A DNA stretch of 11,132 nucleotides from Ignavibacteriaceae bacterium (GCA_022865965.1 JALHTS010000479.1:1-11132), one strand, 5' to 3'; positions 1-6,350 are shown, counted from the stretch's first letter. Notes: generated by a model from the letters alone, not told the origin. Made by a program: numbers and translations.

Positions 1-198
1 GGAGCAGCAATATTTCTTTACTACTACGGGTTGAAGAGAATTACAGCTTCTGTTGCAGCTATATGTGAACTGGCTTTTCCTTTAACGGCAGTTATACTTG
101 AATATTTTATCAGAGGAAATATTCTTGGTCCGGTTCAGTGGATTGGTGCGATTGTTTTACTTGTTAGCATAATCAAAGTTAGCTGGATTAAAGCTTAG
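1..198 (+). CDS. EamA/DMT-family permease, C-terminal fragment
   Basis: The reading frame is open from base 1 to the TAG at 196-198 and gives the last 65 residues of a membrane protein. Two hydrophobic segments are visible. The first begins YYGLKRITASVAAICELAFP and runs on through TAVILEYF. The second is WIGAIVLLVSIIKVSW. The motif of a YxGLK-type loop followed by ASVAA, a Pro-containing helix and a final helix is what the last two helices of EamA (drug/metabolite transporter) proteins look like. The substrate cannot be told. The gene converges on the K+ channel gene, with only 22 bp between the two stop codons and no obvious terminator hairpin. The 5' part lies outside the window. Confidence 0.72.
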   Translation, partial: GAAIFLYYYGLKRITASVAAICELAFPLTAVILEYFIRGNILGPVQWIGAIVLLVSIIKVSWIKA

Positions 199-220
199 CT
201 CCACAGTATTTGCAATGAAC

Positions 221-1021
221 CTAATCTCTATCGTGTCCTTCCTTTAAACATTCGGGACAAACCTGGGTTGTAAATGATTTTCTTGATGCTTCCGCAATTT
301 CTACGGTAACAATTCCTGTTGGTACAGCAATAATTGAATAGCCAATTATCATAACCATAGACGCAAGTAATTGTCCAATAGGCGTTTGAGGTGAGATATC
401 TCCGTAACCGACAGTTGTCATAGTTACAATTGCCCAGTACATACTTGTAGGAATGCTGGTAAAACCATTCTCCGGACCTTCAACAACATACATTATTGCT
501 CCAACAACTACTATCATTGTTAGAACTGTAAAAAGAAAAACAACAATTTTACTACGGCTGGCTTTCAATGCCCTTGTTAGAATTTCAGCTTGTGCTAAGA
601 GGGGACGTATTTTAAAAACACGGAATACTCTAAGTAATCTTAAAACTCTAATTACAAGAAGATACTGACTGCCGGCTATAAGAAGACTAAGGTAGGTTGG
701 AACAATTGCCAGGAAATCAACTATGCCATAAAAACTAAAAGCATAACGATGAGGTCTTTTTACAGACATTAGGCGAAGAATATATTCAACAGAAAACAGT
801 ATTGTAAAAATCCATTCGAACAAATGAAAATAAAAAGAGTACTTAACTCCAAGTTCATTAATGCTTTCTAAGAATACAACAAGAACACTGAGGATAATAC
901 ACCAAATAAGAATAATATCGAATAGTTTACCTTCGCGTGTATCAGCCTCAAAAATAATTTCATACATACGAACACGCCATTTTGCTTTATCATCAGGAGG
1001 ACGAAATGTTTTTTCAGGCAT
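221..1021 (-). CDS. Voltage-gated K+ channel (six-TM, Kv/KvAP-like)
   Basis: This is a 266-residue inner-membrane potassium channel subunit, expected to work as a tetramer. The sequence shows S1 (about 33-52), S2 (63-84), S3 (98-114) and an S4 voltage sensor at 119-138 with basic residues at every third position (R125, R128, R131, R134, K137). S5 follows (159-180), then a pore helix and the selectivity filter TTVGYGD at 202-208, then S6 (217-240) with a PTG hinge. The C-terminus ends CPECLKEGHDRD (255-266). Many prokaryotic relatives continue here into a full zinc ribbon with a second CxxC, so the ribbon looks cut short. The ATG at 1019-1021 has no Shine-Dalgarno sequence. The gene stands alone, converging on the permease. 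The family assignment is secure; the physiological role is unknown. Confidence 0.95.
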   Translation of the reverse strand: MPEKTFRPPDDKAKWRVRMYEIIFEADTREGKLFDIILIWCIILSVLVVFLESINELGVKYSFYFHLFEWIFTILFSVEYILRLMSVKRPHRYAFSFYGIVDFLAIVPTYLSLLIAGSQYLLVIRVLRLLRVFRVFKIRPLLAQAEILTRALKASRSKIVVFLFTVLTMIVVVGAIMYVVEGPENGFTSIPTSMYWAIVTMTTVGYGDISPQTPIGQLLASMVMIIGYSIIAVPTGIVTVEIAEASRKSFTTQVCPECLKEGHDRD

Positions 1022-1218
1022 ATAAATTCTATTAAAATAAATTGATAGTTAAAAGTATTGATTCAAATTTAATGAAATAAAATTTTAAGATAAGTAATGA
1101 CTCAATAAAAAGAATTGAGTGCGGATGTAAATTAATAGAGCAAATAACAAGTTAAGGCTAAGGTTTAGAAAAATATTGATGCTTAATAAATCCAAGCTTA
1201 AACCTTAAATTCAACAAA
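1022..1218. other. Gene-free stretch upstream of the K+ channel
   Basis: This AT-rich stretch of about 200 bp must hold the channel promoter, but no convincing -35/-10 pair could be picked out. A 9-bp perfect inverted repeat, TAAGGTTTA at 1159-1167 and TAAACCTTA at 1199-1207 with a 31-nt spacer, lies between the possible gene remnant and the channel. It could be a weak structure or an operator, or it could be chance in AT-rich DNA. No RNA gene was seen. Confidence 0.4.
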
Positions 1219-1380
1219 CTATTCTTGCAAGTGCCAACGTGGATTAACTCCACTTGTTCTGACAAAGGCAATACCTTGCTTAAGATGCTCGTGATAATGA
1301 TTAAGAGGCGTAATCATTAAAATTGAATCTTCCTGAAAATAATTTAGTGCTTGTTTTGGTTGGAAGTAGTAACCGGTAAA
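1219..1380 (-). pseudogene. Possible remnant of an unknown protein's C-terminus
   Basis: On the minus strand a frame stays open into a TAG at 1219-1221 and reads like real protein. It includes ALNYFQEDSILMITPLNHYH and ends TSGVNPRWHLQE, with mixed polar, aromatic and His residues rather than AT-rich noise. The open stretch extends upstream through the terminator of the neighbouring gene, which cannot be part of this protein, so no proper start exists. The only in-frame ATG is at 1315-1317 and would give 32 residues without a good ribosome binding site. I do not recognise the family. It may be the decayed 3' end of a gene, or chance. Confidence 0.3.
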
Positions 1381-1382
1381 AT

Positions 1383-1412
1383 AAAAAAATTCCCCGCAGA
1401 AGCTGCGGGGAA
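1383..1412 (-). terminator. Intrinsic terminator after the 22-residue-repeat protein gene
   Basis: On the minus strand TTCCCCGCAG and CTGCGGGGAA form a perfect 10-bp, GC-rich stem (1403-1412 with 1390-1399) around a 3-nt loop. The stem is followed by one A-T step and a run of seven T (read as A at 1383-1389). It starts 9 bp after the stop codon at 1422. This is a textbook Rho-independent terminator. It is also nearly symmetric, but there is no U run for the opposite strand. Confidence 0.93.
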
Positions 1413-1421
1413 GAATAAGAT

Positions 1422-1985
1422 TTATTTTCTGATTTCAGAAATTATATTCTTAGCTCCATCAACGCTGTTTTGAAGGGCGGTTTGAACAGAATTAAAACTT
1501 TCACCACCGATCTCCTTGGCTGCGTCCATTGCAGCAAAAACTGCATCCTTCGTTGCAGAAACAGAATCACCTCCTATTTGCTTGACGCCATCAACAGCAC
1601 CCTTTACTGCCTCAACTGCAACATCCGCAACATCCAAGCCCAGATTTTTTGCGGTTAATACAGCCTGTGCTACAGTACCTTTTACAGCATCATCTTGTTT
1701 AATACCGGATTCAACTGCGCCTTGAATTGCCCCATTGACAACACCCTTAATCGAATGAACAACTGTTACTCCGAGTTCTGATACACCTGAGATAGCTCCA
1801 CTAACAATTGATGCGGGTACGCTTATTCCCGTAGATACGAGTTCGCCCACACCCTTAACTGAACTTACTGTCAAATCTTTCAGCACTTTAACAGATGAGC
1901 TTCCTATATCGGCAGAACCCTTGAGAGTTCCCACAACTCCCCCTTTCACGCCGTTAACCAATTTAGAAATCAAATTGATAGCCAT
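1422..1985 (-). CDS. Ala/Gly/Val-rich amphipathic repeat protein (phasin- or LEA-like)
   Basis: This is a 187-residue protein with no signal peptide or Cys. It is built largely of Ala, Gly, Val, Ser and Lys. The C-terminal half is a tandem repeat with a 22-residue period: 104-125, 126-147, 148-169 and a short last unit 170-187. Aligned units share A-V-x-x-A-V-D-G-A-K-x-I-G-G-D-S. Such 11/22-residue periods form long amphipathic helices, as in phasins, LEA-like and apolipoprotein-like proteins that coat lipid or polymer surfaces. That function is an inference. The ATG at 1983-1985 is fixed by a strong AAAGGAG sequence 6 bp upstream, better than most genes here, and the gene has its own terminator. 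It is therefore probably well expressed as a single-gene unit. No specific family is claimed. Confidence 0.8.
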   Translation of the reverse strand: MAINLISKLVNGVKGGVVGTLKGSADIGSSSVKVLKDLTVSSVKGVGELVSTGISVPASIVSGAISGVSELGVTVVHSIKGVVNGAIQGAVESGIKQDDAVKGTVAQAVLTAKNLGLDVADVAVEAVKGAVDGVKQIGGDSVSATKDAVFAAMDAAKEIGGESFNSVQTALQNSVDGAKNIISEIRK

Positions 1986-2038
1986 ATGAGTCTCCTTTCA
2001 TTTTAATGATAGATAATTTAATATAAATAGCGGTTGGG

Positions 2039-2068
2039 ATATATTTTTATATAATATACAAAATATAT
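2039..2068. repeat. AT-rich inverted repeat upstream of the repeat-protein gene
   Basis: ATATATTTT (2039-2047) and AAAATATAT (2060-2068) form a perfect 9-bp inverted repeat about 55 bp upstream of the start codon at 1985. It lies where a promoter or operator for that gene would be. In DNA this AT-rich it could arise by chance. Confidence 0.3.
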
Positions 2069-2120
2069 TATGATTATTCAGAAAAATAACGGAAAGAAAG
2101 CTTTCGGAAAGAATAGAAAA

Positions 2121-2339
2121 TTATTTGTTTTCGGAAAACCGGTCTTTGGCGGCTTTCATTTTATTTTTAATTTTTTCAAGATTTTTTTTCGCCCACACAA
2201 ATTCTGTTGCCAGTATGGAAAGTCCGATTGGAATAATAATGAAAGCGGGACCAGGAAAAACTATCATTATAATTCCTATTGTCAAAACTGTGAATCCGAT
2301 TACAGCTATGATTATTTGTCTAAGTTTTTTTAAATTCAT
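2121..2339 (-). CDS. Small PGPGW-family membrane protein
   Basis: This 72-residue protein has a basic N-terminus, a hydrophobic hairpin (about 9-28 and 31-45) and a Lys-rich cytoplasmic tail. The turn between the two helices carries FPGPAF (28-33), followed by IGLSILATEFVWAKK, which matches the PGPGW family signature (PGPGW, then a helix ending LATEFxWA). The usual final Trp of PGPGW is Phe here. The function of the family is not established. The ATG at 2337-2339 has no clear Shine-Dalgarno. It follows the rseC-like gene by 14 bp, so it is probably the last gene of the Rnf transcript. Confidence 0.82.
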   Translation of the reverse strand: MNLKKLRQIIIAVIGFTVLTIGIIMIVFPGPAFIIIPIGLSILATEFVWAKKNLEKIKNKMKAAKDRFSENK

Positions 2340-2353
2340 ATAAACAATAATGA

Positions 2354-2785
2354 TTATCTGGGTGAGCTCACAAATACAATTTCCGGATAAGAATTTATTC
2401 TTTCTTTCTTTGAAAAAAGAAACATAAAAAGTGCATATGTTGTTACAATTCCAATTGCCAATAAAGAAGAATAAAGCTCTTTATTCGTTTTAAACACTTC
2501 CATTCCGATAAAGATACCTGCAAGTAAAAGAATAAGTGGAATTCCGTAAAGCAGAAATGAAGCGGAGAGAATTTTACTTCCCTTAATTGATACACGTACT
2601 TTATCGCCGGGATGCACACCAAATGGATCCCTTACGGTTAAGTTGCGTCCTTCCGAGTTACCTGGTTTGCAATAAATCTTTGCCGTGCATTCTTCGCACT
2701 TACCCGAATCCTGAATGCTTATGATTGCAATTCCGTCTTTTGCTTCTTTAACTATTCCTTCTTCGTAAAGTTCTTCTGTATGCAT
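2354..2785 (-). CDS. rseC: RseC/MucC-family membrane protein (SoxR-reducing type)
   Basis: This 143-residue protein has an N-terminal beta-rich region with clustered cysteines at C30, C33 and C39 (CxxC-x5-C). A VxVSIKG-like strand follows, then two membrane helices (about 73-97 and 105-124) and a short polar tail. This order matches RseC/MucC proteins. In gammaproteobacteria RseC works with the Rsx(Rnf) complex to keep SoxR reduced and also modulates the sigma-E anti-sigma system. Whether SoxR or sigma-E exists here is unknown. In Bacteroidota rseC commonly neighbours rnfB, which is also the case here. A 108-bp repeat element ends 12 bp upstream of its ATG, and no Shine-Dalgarno is visible. 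Confidence 0.88.
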   Translation of the reverse strand: MHTEELYEEGIVKEAKDGIAIISIQDSGKCEECTAKIYCKPGNSEGRNLTVRDPFGVHPGDKVRVSIKGSKILSASFLLYGIPLILLLAGIFIGMEVFKTNKELYSSLLAIGIVTTYALFMFLFSKKERINSYPEIVFVSSPR

Positions 2786-2796
2786 ATTATTTTTTT

Positions 2797-2904
2797 TGTC
2801 ATTCCGGCCTTAGACATGGGTATCTTTTTGAGAGAACCGGAATCTATTTTAATTATTTGGATTTCCGCCAGTCTGCCACAAGGCAGGCCTTCGCGGGAAT
2901 GACA
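2797..2904. repeat. 108-bp palindromic intergenic repeat element
   Basis: The element fills most of the rnfB-rseC gap. Its ends are a perfect 9-bp inverted repeat, TGTCATTCC (2797-2805) and GGAATGACA (2896-2904). Inside, ATTCCGG (2801-2807) can instead pair with CCGGAAT (2837-2843), and CTGCC-ACAA-GGCAG (2873-2886) forms a small hairpin. The right half contains GGCCTTCGCGGGAATGACA. The GTCATTCC...GGAATGAC type of intergenic repeat is common in many bacterial genomes. No coding frame lies within it. It would be transcribed as part of the operon. Confidence 0.8.
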
Positions 2905-2914
2905 TTTAGGAAGG

Positions 2915-3763
2915 CTAATTAACCTTCGTATTCTCCAGGGATAATAACTCCGCCACTTTTTCAGGATGCACTAATTTTATTGCGCCCGTTTTACATTTGT
3001 CAATTGGAATTTTACTCAAATCAAGTTTATCGTAATTAATTTCAGGTAAGAAATCCCTCATCTCAATTCCACCATCGGATTTTCTGGCACATATTCCGCA
3101 TCCGAAGCAAGCAACCTTACAAACTTCTTTAGCTCGTTTGGGAGCATCATGGTTTTTACAAAAAACAAACAGTTCTCTGTCATCAGAATGAATTTCAATT
3201 ATTCCTCGGGGACAAGCTTCAACGCACAGACCGCATCCCGTGCAAAGTTCTTCAACTACTGTTGGTAAACCATTTTCATTCATGAATATCGCACCAAACT
3301 GACAAGCATCAACGCAATCATCGCCGCCGAGACATCCATACAAACACATTTTATTTCCACCGGCTACAATTGTCTGAACAGAACAACTTTGTGGTCCGCG
3401 ATATTCTGCATTCTCTTTCATAACTGCTTCTGCATTTCCACCGTTGCATAAAACTCTTGCGACAAGTTTAATGCTTTCACTGCTTTCAATTCCAAGAATG
3501 CGAGCGATTTCATCCACTACTTCCTGACCACCAACCGGACAGCCGTTTATTTTTGCTTTGCCATCTACAACATTGGTTGCAAAATCATAACAGCCGGCCA
3601 TTCCGCAAGCTCCGCAGTTTGCATTCGGAAGGATATCATTTATTTCTACAATCCTCGGATTTTCAACGACGCGTAACTTTTTATCTGCAACAGCAAGTGC
3701 ACCGGCAAATATAAATCCCAATCCGCCCATAGTGGCTATTGCTATTATTATTGTTAAATCCAT
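2915..3763 (-). CDS. rnfB: RnfB, iron-sulfur electron-entry subunit
   Basis: RnfB passes electrons between ferredoxin and the Rnf membrane core. The 282-residue sequence has an N-terminal membrane helix (about 3-25). A four-Cys [4Fe-4S] domain follows (C50, C53, C58, C75; NANCGACGMAGC). Then come two ferredoxin clusters: C140, C144, C150, C154, and C174, C177, C180, C184 followed by Pro. After that a third Cys-rich region holds C202, C215, C219, C222, C225 and C257. Short proteobacterial RnfB proteins lack this last region, while clostridial and Bacteroidota forms have full extra ferredoxin clusters there. Here the expected fourth Cys of the first extra cluster and three of the second are missing, so at most one unusual cluster remains. 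The gene is separated from rnfA by the accessory pair. The ATG is at 3761-3763. Confidence 0.96.
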   Translation of the reverse strand: MDLTIIIAIATMGGLGFIFAGALAVADKKLRVVENPRIVEINDILPNANCGACGMAGCYDFATNVVDGKAKINGCPVGGQEVVDEIARILGIESSESIKLVARVLCNGGNAEAVMKENAEYRGPQSCSVQTIVAGGNKMCLYGCLGGDDCVDACQFGAIFMNENGLPTVVEELCTGCGLCVEACPRGIIEIHSDDRELFVFCKNHDAPKRAKEVCKVACFGCGICARKSDGGIEMRDFLPEINYDKLDLSKIPIDKCKTGAIKLVHPEKVAELLSLENTKVN

Positions 3764-3835
3764 TATAGCTTTCTTATATTTTACAGTTTCAATTGCTCCG
3801 ACTTTTAAAAGTTTTTGTATAAGTCATTAACTTGG

Positions 3836-3859
3836 CAGTCACGGTCCACACCGTGACTG
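3836..3859. repeat. Hairpin 1 of the REPIN-like pair
   Basis: CAGTCACGGT (3836-3845) pairs perfectly with ACCGTGACTG (3850-3859) around the loop CCAC. The core GTCACGG/CCGTGAC is shared with hairpin 2. Confidence 0.9.
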
Positions 3860-3893
3860 GACGTACCTGTTTTTTATCACCACTTAACTGTAT

Positions 3894-3917
3894 TTGTCAC
3901 GGAATGGTCCGTGACAA
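3894..3917. repeat. Hairpin 2 of the REPIN-like pair
   Basis: TTGTCACGGA (3894-3903) pairs perfectly with TCCGTGACAA (3908-3917) around the loop ATGG. Read on the minus strand the loop is CCAT, so this copy is inverted relative to hairpin 1. The closing pair differs (A-T in place of T-A), and both arms have changed together. Confidence 0.9.
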
Positions 3918-3966
3918 CCGAGCTATTTAGTTCTGTAAAAGTCCTATTAAGTCGGAGCTATTTAAA

Positions 3967-4956
3967 TCAATCTATTAAGAACTTTTTAAAACCCGATGAA
4001 TAAAAAATCTTTCCTTGATCATCGATTACCATTGCTTCAGTATCATTCAATTCTTCAATTAATTCAATTCCTTTGTTTGTGCCCATTACAAAAACTGCTG
4101 TGGCTAATCCATCTGCAAATGTATTGTGCTTGTGAATTATAGTTACGCTCTGCAATCCTTTTGATGGATAACCGGTTTTCGGATCAAGAATGTGATGATA
4201 ACGAACATCATTCTTTTCAAAATAGTTTTCGTAATCACCCGAAGTTGCTGCGGACATTCCTTTTAGTTTAATACTTTTAATGATGCTGTTAATTTCTCTT
4301 GGATGCCGAACACCGATTACCCAATCATTACCGATTGATTTAATTTCTCCACCGGCATTTACAAGCGCTTCTTTAATTTTTGCTTGTTTCAAAATTTCGA
4401 TAGCACGATCAACAGCGTAACCCTTAGCAATTGCACCGAAGTTTAACCCGGTTTTTCCCGTACGGTGAAACCTTCTTTCAACAAGTAATCTAATTTTATC
4501 CCAGCAGCTTTCATTTAACGCAGATTTAATTTCTTCATCAGCCGGAAGTTCCGGAGATTTATCGTCAAATCCCCAAGCATGAATTAACGATTCAATTGCA
4601 ACATCAAAACTTCCTTCGGAAATTCTCCAGAGCGAATCACATAAAACCATTAAGTCGTAAATTTCTTCATCAACAGTAATGATTGAATCGCTGCTGTGAT
4701 TAAGTTTCCAAACAGGACTCTCCTCATTATAAGTTGTAAACAGATCATCAATCCGTTTCACTTCAGCGAATGCTTTTTTGATTGCGTCATGAACTTTTTG
4801 TTCATCATAATCGCGAACCTGAATATCTACAACTGTTCCGAGAAGAATTTGTGTTTGCTTAACCGTTTTAGTTTCTGATTCACTGTTTTGGGCAATAAAA
4901 AACCCAATAAAAAAAAGAACAATAACTAATACACCGTATGCTATAGCCTTCTTCAC
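3967..4956 (-). CDS. apbE: ApbE, FAD:protein FMN transferase
   Basis: ApbE transfers FMN from FAD to a Thr in target proteins on the extracytoplasmic side. Here the likely targets are RnfG and RnfD. The 329-residue protein begins with a basic, hydrophobic segment (about 5-22) and no lipobox Cys, so it is probably membrane-anchored rather than a lipoprotein. Family motifs are all present: GAIAKGYAVD (174-183), the glycine-rich VNAGGEI (199-205), TSGDYENYF (238-246), YHHILDPKTGYP (253-264) and the Mg-binding DGLATAVF (282-289, with D282 and T286). Start choice: GTG at 4954-4956, which puts the signal segment at the N-terminus and lies 2 bp after the stop of the Tat protein, implying translational coupling. 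The REPIN-like element follows it. Confidence 0.96.
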   Translation of the reverse strand: MKKAIAYGVLVIVLFFIGFFIAQNSESETKTVKQTQILLGTVVDIQVRDYDEQKVHDAIKKAFAEVKRIDDLFTTYNEESPVWKLNHSSDSIITVDEEIYDLMVLCDSLWRISEGSFDVAIESLIHAWGFDDKSPELPADEEIKSALNESCWDKIRLLVERRFHRTGKTGLNFGAIAKGYAVDRAIEILKQAKIKEALVNAGGEIKSIGNDWVIGVRHPREINSIIKSIKLKGMSAATSGDYENYFEKNDVRYHHILDPKTGYPSKGLQSVTIIHKHNTFADGLATAVFVMGTNKGIELIEELNDTEAMVIDDQGKIFYSSGFKKFLID

Positions 4957-4958
4957 AA

Positions 4959-5693
4959 CTAAACCAACTCTACTTTCACTAATAATTTATTTGGTGCGCA
5001 GGCAATAATATTTTCAACTCCGCTTGCAACCGAATGTTTACAAATTCCGTTTCTGCAGGATGATGTATGAACCCGTGCTATTCCGTTTTCTATTTTTAAT
5101 CCCGTTTTGCCTTGTGGACCATCAATCAAAATATTTTTGTAATTTTTATCTAACAATATTCTTTCAACCAGACCTTCTTCGTTTTCAATTACAACTTCTT
5201 TTGTGTTTGTCTTGAAGACTGATGAAAGAAAATCCGTCTCATTGTATTCTGCAGTGAAGAAATATTGGGCTTTTCTGTTTTTCAAACAGCTTCTGATATT
5301 TGAAAGTGCGTAATTCAAATCATTAAGAGAATAAACAGAATTATCTGCGTCGCTTACGATTAAATCGGAATTGACCTGTTTAACCAGTTTTTTTAATCTA
5401 TAAGTAATTATTCCGCTATTTGAGAAAGAGTTATTTCTTGACTGCAGATCAAACTTGTTTATCACCGCACCTATTTTTGAATCAGCGATAACAACAGGAT
5501 TTGAATTGCTTTTAACTTTATTTTTAAATGCGAATACAAGATTGCTGATTATTTGTTCGTCAGCGGGAATGAATCCGTGTACAGCATAGTAAACAGAATT
5601 TTTATTGCCAATTAGCTTTCCGGTTGTGAATCCAGCACCAACTGCAACCGCTGATAAACCCGCAATCTTTAAGAAATTTCTTCGTGATATCAT
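4959..5693 (-). CDS. Tat-signal protein with C-terminal NusG II domain
   Basis: The ATG at 5691-5693 was chosen because GAGG lies 6 bp upstream and because the protein then begins MISRRNFLK, a twin-arginine signal. A TTG 48 bp further upstream is unlikely. The 244-residue protein has a Tat signal with hydrophobic core (about 8-24). A region of about 150 residues that I do not recognise follows (30-180). The C-terminal NusG II domain (about 183-244) contains CRNGICKH (C213, C218) and IACAPNKLLVKV (C232), matching the conserved Cys and APNK/LPxK pattern of that domain. NusG II proteins accompany apbE and rnf genes in many bacteria. They are thought to be exported partners of flavin transfer or electron transfer, but their exact role is not established. 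Usual members are much shorter. The gene lies 84 bp after rnfA and 2 bp before apbE. Confidence 0.85.
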   Translation of the reverse strand: MISRRNFLKIAGLSAVAVGAGFTTGKLIGNKNSVYYAVHGFIPADEQIISNLVFAFKNKVKSNSNPVVIADSKIGAVINKFDLQSRNNSFSNSGIITYRLKKLVKQVNSDLIVSDADNSVYSLNDLNYALSNIRSCLKNRKAQYFFTAEYNETDFLSSVFKTNTKEVVIENEEGLVERILLDKNYKNILIDGPQGKTGLKIENGIARVHTSSCRNGICKHSVASGVENIIACAPNKLLVKVELV

Positions 5694-5777
5694 TTTATCC
5701 TCAATGTAAAAATTACAATAAAATTTTATGTCAAATGTCAAACGTAAATGATTCTAACCTCTGACTTCTTAATAGAA

Positions 5778-6350
5778 TCAAATCATCCCGGCAAAGCCCA
5801 TAAACGCAAGGGCTAAAATTCCTGCAACAATTAAAGTAATCGGTGCACCTTGAAATGGCTTTGGAACATCTGCCAGATCAAGCTCTTCTCTTATTCCTGC
5901 CATTATTATAAGAGCTAGTGTGAAACCCGCACCGGCACCAAGTCCGAAAATAATGTTTTCAATAAAACTATATTCTCTCATAGAACCGAACAAAGCTAAA
6001 CCAAGTATTGCACAGTTTGTTGTTATCAATGGAAGGAAAATTCCAAGTGCACGATATAACGGTTGAGAAACTTTTTTAATCACCATCTCAACAAACTGAA
6101 CCAACGATGCAATAACAAGGATGAACGACGGTATTTGTAAAAACTCCAGGCTATATGGAACCAGCAAAAGATTTTGCAACAACCAGCTTACAATAGCAGT
6201 CATAACCATAACAAATGTTGTTGCCATTCCCATTGATACTGCCGAACTAAGCTTGTTTGAGACTCCTACAAACGGACAAATACCAAGGAAGTATGCAAGA
6301 ACAAAATTGTTAATTAACGCTGCCGAAATAAAAATTATAAAAAGTTCCAT
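5778..6350 (-). CDS. rnfA: RnfA, integral membrane subunit
   Basis: RnfA is one of the two homologous membrane subunits at the heart of the Rnf complex. The 190-residue sequence has six hydrophobic helices and the conserved NNFVLAYFLGICPF motif near the N-terminus. Its two half-repeat cysteines are C25 (GICPF) and C113 (TNCAILG). In structures of Rnf/Nqr the four such cysteines of RnfA and RnfE hold an intramembrane iron-sulfur centre. The ATG overlaps the rnfE stop (TAATG), with GAGGTGA upstream, so the two are coupled. The length is normal for the family. An inverted repeat (TGATTCTA/TAGAATCA, 5749-5756 and 5773-5780) covers its stop codon. Confidence 0.97.
   Translation of the reverse strand: MELFIIFISAALINNFVLAYFLGICPFVGVSNKLSSAVSMGMATTFVMVMTAIVSWLLQNLLLVPYSLEFLQIPSFILVIASLVQFVEMVIKKVSQPLYRALGIFLPLITTNCAILGLALFGSMREYSFIENIIFGLGAGAGFTLALIIMAGIREELDLADVPKPFQGAPITLIVAGILALAFMGFAGMI

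Larger units (their letters stand above)
3795..3958. repeat. REPIN/MITE-like element between apbE and rnfB
   Basis: A 164-bp stretch is bounded by inverted 10-mers, GCTCCGACTT (3795-3804) and AAGTCGGAGC (3949-3958). Inside are two perfect 10-bp-stem hairpins with 4-nt loops at 3836-3859 and 3894-3917. They are copies of one motif in opposite orientation. A direct repeat, GAGCTATTTA (3920-3929 and 3955-3964), is at the right edge. There is no coding frame. The layout resembles a REPIN or non-autonomous mobile element that sits in a transcribed operon gap. Confidence 0.7.

Noticed and set aside
2070..2343. Two plus-strand frames opposite the PGPGW gene.
   Set aside because: The minus-strand protein carries a recognisable family motif; the opposite frames are Phe/Asn/Lys-rich shadows.
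3836..3917. Hairpin pair considered as a CRISPR-like repeat array or as terminators.
   Set aside because: There are only two units, in inverted orientation, and neither is followed by a T run on either strand.
5694..5741. Upstream TTG start that would add 16 residues to the Tat-NusG II protein.
   Set aside because: It would bury the twin-arginine motif, lacks a ribosome site, and the internal ATG has GAGG at proper spacing.
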